Shown here one piece after another: positions 30,064 to 40,993 of a stretch of DNA of 64,000 nt (positions are counted from its first letter, which is position 1; the number at the start of each line of letters is the position of its first letter). The DNA lies in contig NZ_CP049871.1 in NCBI RefSeq assembly GCF_011302055.1, positions 516,501 through 580,500 of the forward strand. The letters run 5' to 3'. The notes beneath the pieces are model-generated. The model saw only the letters and a list, made by a program, of their open reading frames with translations. It was not told the DNA's origin and did no database searches. A program made the translations under genes and the position numbers. This stretch comes from Sphingomonas sinipercae (lineage in GTDB: Bacteria; Pseudomonadota; Alphaproteobacteria; Sphingomonadales; Sphingomonadaceae).

Positions 30064-32124
30064 GGTGAGGCCATAGCTGGTCAATTTAGTCTCCACAGCA
30101 CGAAGCTCGATGCCGCCGCCCTGCACAGTGGTTGCGAAAAGATTGCCGGAGAAGCCCGATCCAAGGCTGAACGAGCCGCCCGAATAAGTGACAATCCCGC
30201 CGCTAACGCTGAAGGTAAAGTTGGCGTTGGCGTTGGCGTCCGAGATGACTATCCGGTCTTCGGCCGTGAAGTCGGTGATCATATCGCCGTTGAGCTCCGC
30301 AGCCGTCCCGCGGAACGTATCAGCGCCCGCTCCGCCGGTCAGCGTGTCCGCGCCAGCCCCGCCGATCAGCGTGTCGTTGCCCCCAAGCCCGTTCAGCGTG
30401 TCGTTACCGCCGAGGCCCGAAAGTACGTTGGCCTCGTCCGATCCGGTCAGGTTGTTTGCAGCGAGATTTCCAGTCGCATTGACCGCGCCGCTCTGGATGA
30501 TCAGCGCCTCGACGCCTGATGCGATCGTCGTACTGAGATTGATGACCCGCATCGTATCGTAACCGCCCGTTGCGGTCTCGATAATGATGTCGCCGGCGTC
30601 GTCTATCACATAGGTGTCGTTGCCGTCGCCGCCTTCCAGTCGGTCCGCCCCGGTGCCGCCGTCGAGCCAGTCAGCGCCCGCTTCGCCGAACAGCCAATCA
30701 ACCCCGGCGCCACCAAATAATTGGTCGTCGCCCTTCTCCCCGTACAGGTCGTCGTCCCCATCGAGCCCGTAGAGGATATCGTTGCCGTCATAGCCGAGGA
30801 GGAGGTTGGCGGCGGCGTTGCCGATCAAAGTGTCGTTGAAGACCGAACCGCTAAGCCCCTCGATCCCCACTAACGTATCTGAATCCGCGCCGCCCGTCGC
30901 CTGCGGGCCTGCAATCCGCAGATCTACCGTGACCGCGCTCGTGGCGGTTTCGTAGGCAGCCACGTCGAAGCCGTCTCCTCCCTCAAGTCGGTCATCGCCC
31001 GAGCCGCCGATCAGCCAATCATTGCCGGCGAGCCCGTAAAGGAGGTCGGCACCGTCGCGCCCGTCGATGATGTCGTTGCCGGCAGTGCCGGAAAGCTGGT
31101 CGGCTCCATTAGTCCCGAGACCGGGCAGGTCCACAGCAACATAAGAAATGCCGGTCTGCGTGTTGAAGTAGACGCCCTTGCCGTCTGGCGCGACGACGAT
31201 TTCTTCGCCCCATTGCAGGGACTGGAAGTCGACACCCGTCAGCGGGACCGTCGCGACCAAGGAGAGGTTGTATGCGTCGATGACGACCAGGGCCTTGTTC
31301 GTCGCATCAAGGAAGAACAGCCGCTGGCCCTCTTCACTGAAAGTAACGCCGGCCGCACTTCCCAGATTGGGGTAGAGGCTCGCGAGATTGCCGATGTACG
31401 TCATCGTCCCATCGTAAAGATGGGCGCCGCCCCCCGTCACGATGATGATACGATCGTTAACCGTCGTTCCTGAAGCGGCTTCGATCCCGCCAGCGTAACC
31501 ATAGACATTGTTGGCGTAGACGCCGTTGCTCCTGATCGACGTGCCGTCGGGGCCGATCAGAAAATATTCTGCGGAGGACAGGCCCAGCTGGCCGAGCAGG
31601 ACAGTATCGGAGCCCGGAATCGTCAGCAGCGAGGCTGAAGTCCCAAGCCCGGAATAGTAGCTCGAATGCTCGGTCATCACACCCGACGACAATTCGACCG
31701 TCGCGAGCGGAGCCCAGCCGCTGTAGCCGGGAAGGATGTTCTGGGACAACTGCAGCGTGTCGTTGTCGGTCCAAGTCACGTCGGCAAAGGTGTAGCCCGT
31801 GCCGCTACGCTGATAAGTGTGCTTATCGGCGCTGAAGGTGCTCAGATCGACGACGTAGAAGCTGGCAATGGCGGTGTTCGCCGTCCAGTCCTGATATTGT
31901 TGCGTGTTATCCGGCACGTCCTCAACCACAGCAAGGCGCGTACCGTCCGGCGATAGAGAGATAGCGCCCAAATCAGTGCCCAAATCGACGGCATAAACCG
32001 ACTGGCCCGAATGCGCGTCGTACACCGTGAGGTAGCCGTCGTTGCCTGCGACATAAATGAATGCGCCGTCCGGGCTGAGCACCCAGTTCTCATTGCCATG
32101 CGTGGCGATCAAATTTCCTGGCAT
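29128..32124 (-). CDS. Array protein D: beta-propeller + RTX + FG-GAP C-module (998 aa)
   Basis: Residues 1-335 form a YVTN/WD40-like propeller (SPDGAFIYVAGNDG, LSPDGTRLAVVEDV). RTX calcium repeats span about 340-460 and 580-615, interrupted by a DUF-like stretch. The linker domain shared with B and C follows, and the six-repeat module covers 688-998. No enzyme motif is evident; binding of a surface or ligand is plausible. The start MPGNLIATHG was chosen for its GAGGGGG ribosome site. Two upstream in-frame starts (32184, 32247) lack one. It lies directly downstream of uvrB on the same strand. Confidence 0.86.
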   Translation of the reverse strand: MPGNLIATHGNENWVLSPDGAFIYVAGNDGYLTVYDAHSGQSVYAVDLGTDLGAISLSPDGTRLAVVEDVPDNTQQYQDWTANTAIASFYVVDLSTFSADKHTYQRSGTGYTFADVTWTDNDTLQLSQNILPGYSGWAPLATVELSSGVMTEHSSYYSGLGTSASLLTIPGSDTVLLGQLGLSSAEYFLIGPDGTSIRSNGVYANNVYGYAGGIEAASGTTVNDRIIIVTGGGAHLYDGTMTYIGNLASLYPNLGSAAGVTFSEEGQRLFFLDATNKALVVIDAYNLSLVATVPLTGVDFQSLQWGEEIVVAPDGKGVYFNTQTGISYVAVDLPGLGTNGADQLSGTAGNDIIDGRDGADLLYGLAGNDWLIGGSGDDRLEGGDGFDVAAYETATSAVTVDLRIAGPQATGGADSDTLVGIEGLSGSVFNDTLIGNAAANLLLGYDGNDILYGLDGDDDLYGEKGDDQLFGGAGVDWLFGEAGADWLDGGTGADRLEGGDGNDTYVIDDAGDIIIETATGGYDTMRVINLSTTIASGVEALIIQSGAVNATGNLAANNLTGSDEANVLSGLGGNDTLNGLGGNDTLIGGAGADTLTGGAGADTFRGTAAELNGDMITDFTAEDRIVISDANANANFTFSVSGGIVTYSGGSFSLGSGFSGNLFATTVQGGGIELRAVETKLTSYGLTDFNGDGIADVLWRSNTGVITTWLGQADGTFFDNSANTGQAIPLDWNIVGTGDYNGDGLGDLMWRSDAGVMTQWLGQLDGTFRDNFAKTGQVIPLDWNVIGTGDFNGDGLGDLIWRSDAGVITEWLGNLDGSFRDNFAGTGQHIPLNWTIDGMGDFNGDGLEDLIWRSDAGVITEWLGQNDGSFKDNFAGTGQTIPTNWQIVGVGDFNADGYADILWQSTAGTLTNWLGNPDGSFTDNFVNTGQVIPQGWELVGVGDLNGDGRDDILWRTGPDSVETWFGQDNGGFTGGSSGTLAAAHAASAGTNGDLFYLG

Positions 32125-32311
32125 CTCAACCCCCTCTAGCCGGCGTAAGCCGGAGCTATCCTGTAGTGCAGGAGGCAGAGACATCGGCTCGCTCGAAGAC
32201 GTGTACTCAACAGACCCGCAATGATTTACTCGCGCGCAGCCGAGCACCTGCGCACAAGTAATTGATATCGCCGCATCTGCACCGACGCAACTTCGTTTCT
32301 AATTGCCGTTC

Positions 32312-34504
<2,193 letters not shown>

Positions 34505-34862
34505 TGCGAGCCATATGGAGTGCCGACCCGGCCACCGCAATTCGCAGGCGCTGCGCTACGCTTCGTCGGTTCGCCCTACCGCCGGTCGAAAGCACCGAGT
34601 CGCATGTCGATTTCAGCGAATGCTCATCGCTTCGTCATGCCAAGCCACCGCCGATGGGCTGGGGTCAGGATATGCGATTGGAACAGCGAACGCGATTCGG
34701 GGCGAACGGAGCGCAGCGTTGCGCCGGCGTGTCCGGTCGTTTCGCTTTGTTGCAGCGCGGAAATCGTCGCGCAACGTGGCCCCCGCACAACGGTCCGGTC
34801 GCAAAGCGGTCGTCGGCGCAGTCGCCTTCACCGTCCACATCCTTTTCGGGGCAGTAAATTCA
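34505..34862. other. Divergent intergenic region between uvrB and a TonB receptor
   Basis: 358 nt without a convincing gene; open frames across it are extensions of the flanking genes. It must hold the promoters of both. I looked for the alphaproteobacterial GTTC-N7-GTTC LexA site in either orientation and found none with that spacing, although unpaired GAAC boxes occur near 34680-34710. Confidence 0.5.
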
Positions 34863-37061
34863 ATGACTTTTTCCACCCTCACCGCCCGAGTCTCGCTGAT
34901 CGCGGTCGCCACCGTCCTGGTCGCCGCGAAGGCCGATGCGCAGACCGCGCCGGCGCCGGCGCCGGCGCCGCCCGCGGCCAAGGAAAAGCAGCCGGCGATC
35001 GTCGTCACCGGCACGCGGTCGGACGTGATCAGCAAGGCCGACCGGGTCAGTTTCAACGTGTCGAACAACCTGCAGGTGCAGACCGGCACGCTGGCCGATG
35101 TGCTCCGCTCCGTCCCCGGCGTCGACGTCGACCTGGAAGGCAAGGTCAGTCTGCGTGGCGACTCCGGCGTGAAGATCCTGGTCGACGGACGGCCGTCGGC
35201 GCAGCTTAGCGGGGAGGGCCGCGACAATGCGGTGCTGACCATGCCGGCCGGGCAGATCGAACGGGTCGAAGTGATCACCAACCCCTCCGCGGCGATGAGC
35301 CCCGAGGGCTCCGGCGGCGTCATCAACCTGATCATGAAGCATGCGCGGCCGAACTCCCGCACCGCCACGGTGAAGGGCAACATCGGCGCGAAGGGGCGCG
35401 GGAGCCTCGGCATCAGCGCGGTCACCTCGGGTTCGAAACTGACCGCGACGGCCGACCTCAACCTGCGCCGCTTCACCACGGATTCGACGCTGAAGCAGCT
35501 GCGCACGACGACCGATCCCGACAGCGGCGTGGTGACCGTCCTCAAGCGCCAGAACGCCGCCGACATCGTGTCGACCGGCGGGAATGGGCAGATCGGGGTC
35601 GACTATGATCTCGACAAGTCGAACCGGCTCAGCACCCAATTGAACGCGTTTCGCTTCAATACCGACATCGACGGCCTGGAGGAGGTCGAGAACAGCGGCG
35701 TCGGAATCCTCGATTCCTATGCGCGCGATTCCGGGACCGACGTTACGGTCCGTGGCGTCGGCGGGACGGTTTCGTGGCGCCGCAGGTTCCCTGGGGACGA
35801 GCATGAGCTGGTGAGCGAAGCCGGCGCGGTGCGCGGGCGCTTCCGCCGCAAGGTCGAGGCGGTCACCACGCCCTCCGACGACGAGCCGTCGTTCGAGCGC
35901 TTCGGCAACCAGGGCGACTGGAACATGAAAAGCCTGAAGTTCGATTACAAACGGCCGCTTGGAAAGGATTCGCTCAACGTCGGCTACAATGGCGACTTCA
36001 ACCGCTACGATTTCGATTTTACCGGCGCCCGGGGACCTAGCTTCTCCGACCTGGAAATCCTCCCCGCCTTCACCAACCAGTTTGCGATCGACGAGACGAT
36101 CCACGCCGGTTTTGCCACCTACAATTTCGCCGTCGGCAAGATTGAAGCGATGGCGGGCTTGCGGCTCGAGCAGGTCGAACTCGACATCAACCAGATCACC
36201 GATGGGCAGCGTTTCAAGAACGAGTATTTCCGCGCTTATCCCACCCTTCACCTCAGCACCGACCTCAGCGAAACGCAAAAGGTTCGCGCCAGCTACAGCC
36301 GCAGGATCCAGCGCCCGCAATCGCAGGATTTGAACCCTTACACGCTGTACATCGACCCGCTGAACGTGCGCCGCGGCAACCCTTACCTGCGGCCGGAAAT
36401 CACCGACTCGTTCGAATTGAGCTGGCAGCGCCGCAAGGGGCCGACCTTCTATTCGCTCAACGGTTTCTATCGCGATTCAAAGGATGGCGTGTCCGACCTG
36501 TACACCGACCTTGGCGATGGCGTCATTCTCGCCACCCGCGCCAACCTCGCCACCTCCCGCCGGATCGGCGCCGAGGCGCTGCTGAACGGCAAGCTCGGCA
36601 AGACGCTGACCTACAACACCTCGGTCATCTACTTCTGGAACCGGATCGACCCGAAGGTGAACAGCATTTCCACCGCGCGGTCGGGCATGGGCGGGGGCGT
36701 GAAGGGCAATTTGAGCTGGCAGCCCACCTCGAAGGACTTCTTCCAGCTCAACGGCAATTACTCGGGCCGGCAATTGCTTCCGCAGGGCTATCGCGAAGGC
36801 GGCGGAATCCTCAACCTTGGCTACCGCCGCAAGGTCAATGACAAGCTGAGCCTGCTGGTTACGGCGCAGAACGTGCTGGACAGCGTCAAGCAGACGACGT
36901 TCTTCGAAACGAACAACAGCGTCGAACGCTCGACCCAGCGCGGGATGGGCCGGATCGTTCTGTTCGGCGCCAGCTACACCTTCGGCAGCGCCAACGGCCG
37001 CAAGCCGAAGGAGCCAAGCTTCGACTTCCAGCAGCCTTCAACCAGCGACACCGGGCAGTAA
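34863..37061 (+). CDS. TonB-dependent outer-membrane receptor
   Basis: A 732-residue receptor for energised uptake across the outer membrane. A signal peptide (1-27, ending ADA) is followed by a Pro/Ala linker, a TonB-box-like segment (AIVVTGTR), a plug domain (LADVLRSVPGVDVD...ERVEVITNPSAAMSPEGSGGVINL), and a beta-barrel of the OMP_b-brl_3 type. It ends without the usual terminal aromatic, in a short Pro/Ser tail. Ligand unknown. The ATG at 34863 has GGGG upstream; the long upstream open frame is rejected because only here does a signal peptide begin. Confidence 0.9.
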   Translation: MTFSTLTARVSLIAVATVLVAAKADAQTAPAPAPAPPAAKEKQPAIVVTGTRSDVISKADRVSFNVSNNLQVQTGTLADVLRSVPGVDVDLEGKVSLRGDSGVKILVDGRPSAQLSGEGRDNAVLTMPAGQIERVEVITNPSAAMSPEGSGGVINLIMKHARPNSRTATVKGNIGAKGRGSLGISAVTSGSKLTATADLNLRRFTTDSTLKQLRTTTDPDSGVVTVLKRQNAADIVSTGGNGQIGVDYDLDKSNRLSTQLNAFRFNTDIDGLEEVENSGVGILDSYARDSGTDVTVRGVGGTVSWRRRFPGDEHELVSEAGAVRGRFRRKVEAVTTPSDDEPSFERFGNQGDWNMKSLKFDYKRPLGKDSLNVGYNGDFNRYDFDFTGARGPSFSDLEILPAFTNQFAIDETIHAGFATYNFAVGKIEAMAGLRLEQVELDINQITDGQRFKNEYFRAYPTLHLSTDLSETQKVRASYSRRIQRPQSQDLNPYTLYIDPLNVRRGNPYLRPEITDSFELSWQRRKGPTFYSLNGFYRDSKDGVSDLYTDLGDGVILATRANLATSRRIGAEALLNGKLGKTLTYNTSVIYFWNRIDPKVNSISTARSGMGGGVKGNLSWQPTSKDFFQLNGNYSGRQLLPQGYREGGGILNLGYRRKVNDKLSLLVTAQNVLDSVKQTTFFETNNSVERSTQRGMGRIVLFGASYTFGSANGRKPKEPSFDFQQPSTSDTGQ

Positions 37062-37136
37062 GGTCGTTCAAGGCGTCGGCGCGCGAAGTTCGACGCTTAA
37101 AGCGCCCCCGGCCGGCAGCGTGGCCAAGCGCGCGCA

Positions 37137-38087
37137 TTGTTCCTATGCTGGCGCGTCAGGCCGCCAGCGGAAGGAAGATTTCTGAACGACAGCCCTGGGG
37201 CCGCATCGGCGGTTATCCTCATCAATCAGGGCGGCGGCAGTGCCGGCGGCGATGACGTCGCCGACAAGGTCCGCGCGGCGCTCGCCGAAGCGGGCATTGA
37301 TGGCGAGGTCGAGTTGCTCGACGGCGCCAAGTGTGCCGAACGCGCGGCCGAAGCGGTGGCCGGGAAAGTGCCGCTGGTCATCGCCGGCGGTGGCGACGGA
37401 ACCATCAGTGCCGCGGCCGGCGCGATCGCCGGCAGCGGTACCGTGCTTGGCGTGTTGCCGCTCGGCACCCTCAACCATTTCGCCCGCGACCTTGGCATCC
37501 CCTTCGACATTGCCGAAGCCTGCAAGATCATCGCTGCCGGCCGCACGCAAAAGGTCGACGTTGCCGAGCTGAACGGCCGGGTGTTCATCAACAACAGCGC
37601 GCTTGGCCTTTACCCGCTGATGGTGGCCGATCGTGAAGTGCAGCAAAAGCGGCTTGGCCGGTCGAAGCGGCTGGCGTTGCTGGTCGCGTCAATCCGAACG
37701 TTGATCCGCTTCCGCCACCAGCGGCTGCGCCTGACCGTCAACGACAGCCAGACGGCGACGATCGACACCTCGCTGCTGTTCGTCGGCAATAACGATTACG
37801 GCATTTCCCTGCCGGCCGCGGGCAAGCGCGAAAGCCTGAGCGACGGCGAATTGTGCGTGATGGTCCTGCGCAAGAAAGGTCGGCTCGGCCTTGCCGCCGC
37901 CTCGCTTCGGGCGCTTGTCGGCCTTCGCCGCCGCGACGACATGATCCGCCTAGATCACGTCAAGACCATCAAGGTCGACAGCCGCCGGTCGCACCTGACG
38001 GTCGCGGTCGATGGCGAGACAGTGCAACTGCCAGCGCCGCTCGAGTATCGCATCCGCCCGCGCGCACTGCTGGTGATTGGGTCATAA
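37137..38087 (+). CDS. Diacylglycerol kinase-family lipid kinase
   Basis: Cytosolic or membrane-associated kinase with the DAGK/sphingosine-kinase catalytic motif GGGDGT and the following LPLGTLNHFARDL substrate/nucleotide segment, then the beta-sandwich C-domain. Length is about 300 residues. It likely phosphorylates a lipid such as diacylglycerol. The marked start is TTG, but the AAGGAAG ribosome site sits 4 nt before an in-frame CTG at 37182, which is where homology also seems to begin. The stop overlaps the convergent DUF4932-like gene by 6 nt. Confidence 0.88.
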   Translation: MFLCWRVRPPAEGRFLNDSPGAASAVILINQGGGSAGGDDVADKVRAALAEAGIDGEVELLDGAKCAERAAEAVAGKVPLVIAGGGDGTISAAAGAIAGSGTVLGVLPLGTLNHFARDLGIPFDIAEACKIIAAGRTQKVDVAELNGRVFINNSALGLYPLMVADREVQQKRLGRSKRLALLVASIRTLIRFRHQRLRLTVNDSQTATIDTSLLFVGNNDYGISLPAAGKRESLSDGELCVMVLRKKGRLGLAAASLRALVGLRRRDDMIRLDHVKTIKVDSRRSHLTVAVDGETVQLPAPLEYRIRPRALLVIGS

Positions 38088-39578
38088 GGCCGAACCCCGG
38101 CTTGCGACGGGCGTCGCTTGCTCCGCCTCAGCCGACGTCGGATTGTTGTTCGTCCCACGGTTTGCCGCGAACCAGGCGATGATCTGGGGATAAAGGTCGG
38201 CCACCGTCGTCCCCGCAGGCCGCTCCCGGTAAAGCTTGACGAGGAAATCGCTGAACTCTGGAAAGCGGATGAAGCCGCGCCCCTTGCTTTGGTGCCGATT
38301 GTTCTGCGCGATCAGTGCATCGAGATCGGCCGCAGGCGCGCGGTCGACGTAGTAAAGATTGACCAGGCCCCAGTTCATCATCTCGTTGAAAACCGAATAA
38401 TTATTGGGATAGCCTTTGGTCGTCTGGCCTTCCCGAACCCAATTCTTGCGTTCGCCAAGCGCGGCGTCGATCTCCGCCGGATATCCGTCGGCCGTGGGAT
38501 TGATGAATCCGTGATTGATCTCCGTGAACAGCAGGTCCCCGCGCATCAGCGCGATCGCCTTGTCGGTCATCGGCAGCTTGTAATGATGCGCGTAGGGAAA
38601 GTTGACGTGCGGCTGTAGCTCCTTGAAGCCGTTGCTTTCCATCCACGTCACCGACTGGCTGCCATAGACCAAAGGCGAAAAGACGATCTTGATGTGGTCG
38701 TAAGGCTTCACCCGTGGAAACTCGCGTTTCAGCCAGGCGACCATTCCGTCGATGTCCATGTCCTGCTCAATCGCCTGCACCTGCTGGCGGTACAGCGGAC
38801 GGTGTGCCGCATAGAATTGGCGGAACTTCGACTTCGCCGAAAAATCCCGCATCTGCGCGAGCATCGGCAACAGGCTGTTTCCGCTGGCCCCCGGGAACGC
38901 CGTGCGATCGTAGATGGGGCTTCGGACAATGCGCCCGTTGCGATCGTAAACGAAAGAGTAGCCGTCCATCTTGTGGTTGAAATAGAGGCCCATGTCCCGG
39001 CGCATCTCGGCGTCCAGCCATTTGACGAACGGGTGGCCGGCGACGCCCGCGAAGTGGCGCTTCAGCGCCGTAAAATAGGGCGTGTCCATGACGACGAGAT
39101 AGCGGTCAGGCTCCTGCGCGAACGGGGTTAGCGCGATTGCCACGTTCACCAGCTCGTAGACTTCGGGAATGAGCGTGGTCACCTTGCCACGGTGTGCGGA
39201 CCGGTACTTGGCGTCGAACCTGGCAGCGGGCGGGACGTACACACCCTCGACCCGGGTCGGATAGTCGTACCCGTCGTAGGTGATGATAAAGTCCGACGTT
39301 TCACCGACACCGACGGTTCGGCACAGGCTGTTCGACTGGGAAATGAAACAGATTTGCTGCCGCTGACCCTTGGCCAGGTTGACCTTCTTGATATCCGGGT
39401 TGACCTCCTTGCTCAGGGTCCAGCTTTGCTTGAACAGCTCGTCGCCTTCGCGAATGTCGATGACATTGCTCTTGGCCTCCAGCCGCTCAAGGGGTTGTGC
39501 CGCCGCGGCCGCCGTTCCGAAACCGACGGCGATGGAGCCGACAATGGCCACCCAGACCCGCAAGCACTTCGATCGCAT
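38082..39578 (-). CDS. DUF4932-like secreted protein
   Basis: A 498-residue protein with a signal peptide (about 1-27, AAAA). The body resembles DUF4932 proteins, presumed metallopeptidases: FTALKRHFAGVAGHPFVKW early, and a late TEINHGFINPTAD where I would expect HExxH. Here the first His of that motif is Thr, so zinc binding may be altered or the assignment may be wrong. Start chosen for the near-perfect GGGGAGGTGG 4 nt before the ATG; longer frames upstream are antisense to the TauE gene. Confidence 0.65.
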   Translation of the reverse strand: MRSKCLRVWVAIVGSIAVGFGTAAAAAQPLERLEAKSNVIDIREGDELFKQSWTLSKEVNPDIKKVNLAKGQRQQICFISQSNSLCRTVGVGETSDFIITYDGYDYPTRVEGVYVPPAARFDAKYRSAHRGKVTTLIPEVYELVNVAIALTPFAQEPDRYLVVMDTPYFTALKRHFAGVAGHPFVKWLDAEMRRDMGLYFNHKMDGYSFVYDRNGRIVRSPIYDRTAFPGASGNSLLPMLAQMRDFSAKSKFRQFYAAHRPLYRQQVQAIEQDMDIDGMVAWLKREFPRVKPYDHIKIVFSPLVYGSQSVTWMESNGFKELQPHVNFPYAHHYKLPMTDKAIALMRGDLLFTEINHGFINPTADGYPAEIDAALGERKNWVREGQTTKGYPNNYSVFNEMMNWGLVNLYYVDRAPAADLDALIAQNNRHQSKGRGFIRFPEFSDFLVKLYRERPAGTTVADLYPQIIAWFAANRGTNNNPTSAEAEQATPVASRGSAL

Positions 39579-39734
39579 CTTCCACCTCCCCAAGCGTGCG
39601 GGCAACAGAATATGGCTCGGCAATTTCGACCATCGGTTTTCGACGAGCGGCCAGGCGAAAGTTCGACCGAACGCGCCGCTTGCGCGGGCTCTGCTTGTTG
39701 ACCAAGGGGCTGGCTGTCGACGAACGGAGATACG

Positions 39735-40496
39735 ATGGACGCCCTCCTGGCCGATCCGGCCGCCCTTCTCCCGTTCATCGCCATCGGCTTTGCCGCGCAA
39801 ATGGTCGATGGCGCGCTCGGCATGGCTTACGGGCAGATTTCGAGCACGCTCCTGATCAGCATGGGGGTTCCGCCAAGGCTCGCCTCGGCCGGGGTCCATA
39901 CCGCGGAGACTTTCACCACCGGTGTTTCGGCGGTCAGCCACATCGCCCATCGCAACGTCGATTGGCGGCTGTTCGCCCGCCTGGTGGTCCCCGGCATCAT
40001 CGGCGGGATCCTGGGCGCCTACATCCTGACCCAAATCCCGACGGCCACGGCCAAGCCGATCGTGCTCGCCTACCTCGCGATGCTTGGCCTATTCCTCTTC
40101 TACCGCGGGATCATGCACCGGCATACGGAGCGGCCGCCCAAAATCGTTGCGCCGCTCGGGCTGGTCGGCGGCTTCCTCGATGCGGCCGGCGGCGGCGGCT
40201 GGGGCGCGGTCGTCACGTCCAACCTACTGGTCCAGGGCGGCAACCCGCGCAAGACCATCGGCACCGTCAACACCGCCGAATTCTTCCTGACGCTGACCAT
40301 CAGCGCGACCTTCATCGCGACGCTTGGGTGGCAGGTTCTGACCGGGCCGACCGTGGGGCTGTTGATCGGCGGCGTCGTCGCCGCGCCGTTCGGGGCGCTG
40401 ATCGCCAAGCGGATCAAGGCCGATACGTTGCTGACTTTCGTCGGCGCGCTGGTCACGATCACCAGCGTTTACGGGATCGTCCGCGCCCTCGGCTGA
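39735..40496 (+). CDS. TauE/SafE (TSUP) family permease
   Basis: A 253-residue inner-membrane protein with about eight hydrophobic helices. The paired family signatures FAAQMVDGALGMAYG near the N-terminus and GLVGGFLDAAGGGGWG in the second half mark a TSUP permease of the sulfite/sulfonate-export class. No sulfur genes lie beside it, so the substrate is not known. Confidence 0.9.
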   Translation: MDALLADPAALLPFIAIGFAAQMVDGALGMAYGQISSTLLISMGVPPRLASAGVHTAETFTTGVSAVSHIAHRNVDWRLFARLVVPGIIGGILGAYILTQIPTATAKPIVLAYLAMLGLFLFYRGIMHRHTERPPKIVAPLGLVGGFLDAAGGGGWGAVVTSNLLVQGGNPRKTIGTVNTAEFFLTLTISATFIATLGWQVLTGPTVGLLIGGVVAAPFGALIAKRIKADTLLTFVGALVTITSVYGIVRALG

Positions 40497-40587
40497 GCGT
40501 CACAGCCGGGCGACGGCAAAAAAATTTCGGCGTCCTCATCCAATCGGGCGGCCGGCCGCGTCTTGGGTTTGAGACGAGGAGGCCGAG

Positions 40588-40953
40588 ATGAATGAAGATG
40601 TGTTGATTGCCATCGCCTTTGCGACGGCAGTGGTCATGATCCTGGGGCATGTTGCGCGGGTGATGCGCACCAACGCCCTGCAAAAGACGATCCGCGAAGC
40701 GATCCGCAGCAATAGCGGGCTGACCGCCGGGCTGCTCGACAAGATCGATGAGCAACAGCCGTCGGGGAATGCCGACGACCGCACCGGGCTGATCCTGGTC
40801 GCGCTTGGCGCCGCGCTGTTCGGCTACGCCATGATCGTCGGCAACGCCGAGGATTTCCGCGAAATCGCCGGCATTGCGCTGTTTCCCATCTTCGTCGGCG
40901 CGGCGCTGCTTGCGCGCTTCGCCTACCTCGCCCGGCGATCCGGCCAGCAGTGA
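40588..40953 (+). CDS. Small membrane protein, DUF6249-like
   Basis: 121 residues with an N-terminal helix (about 4-24), a polar stretch (LQKTIREAIRSNSG), and two C-terminal helices (70-87, 94-113). GAGGAGG precedes the ATG. The layout resembles DUF6249 proteins, often next to extracytoplasmic sigma factor genes; one lies about 1.8 kb downstream. Function unknown. Confidence 0.7.
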   Translation: MNEDVLIAIAFATAVVMILGHVARVMRTNALQKTIREAIRSNSGLTAGLLDKIDEQQPSGNADDRTGLILVALGAALFGYAMIVGNAEDFREIAGIALFPIFVGAALLARFAYLARRSGQQ

Positions 40954-40993
40954 CGGACCGGCGGCGCACCGCGCTGCCCGCAAAGGAATCATC

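Noticed and set aside
34505..34862. A LexA/SOS box before uvrB
   Set aside because: GAAC/GTTC half-sites occur but never with the required 7-nt spacing.
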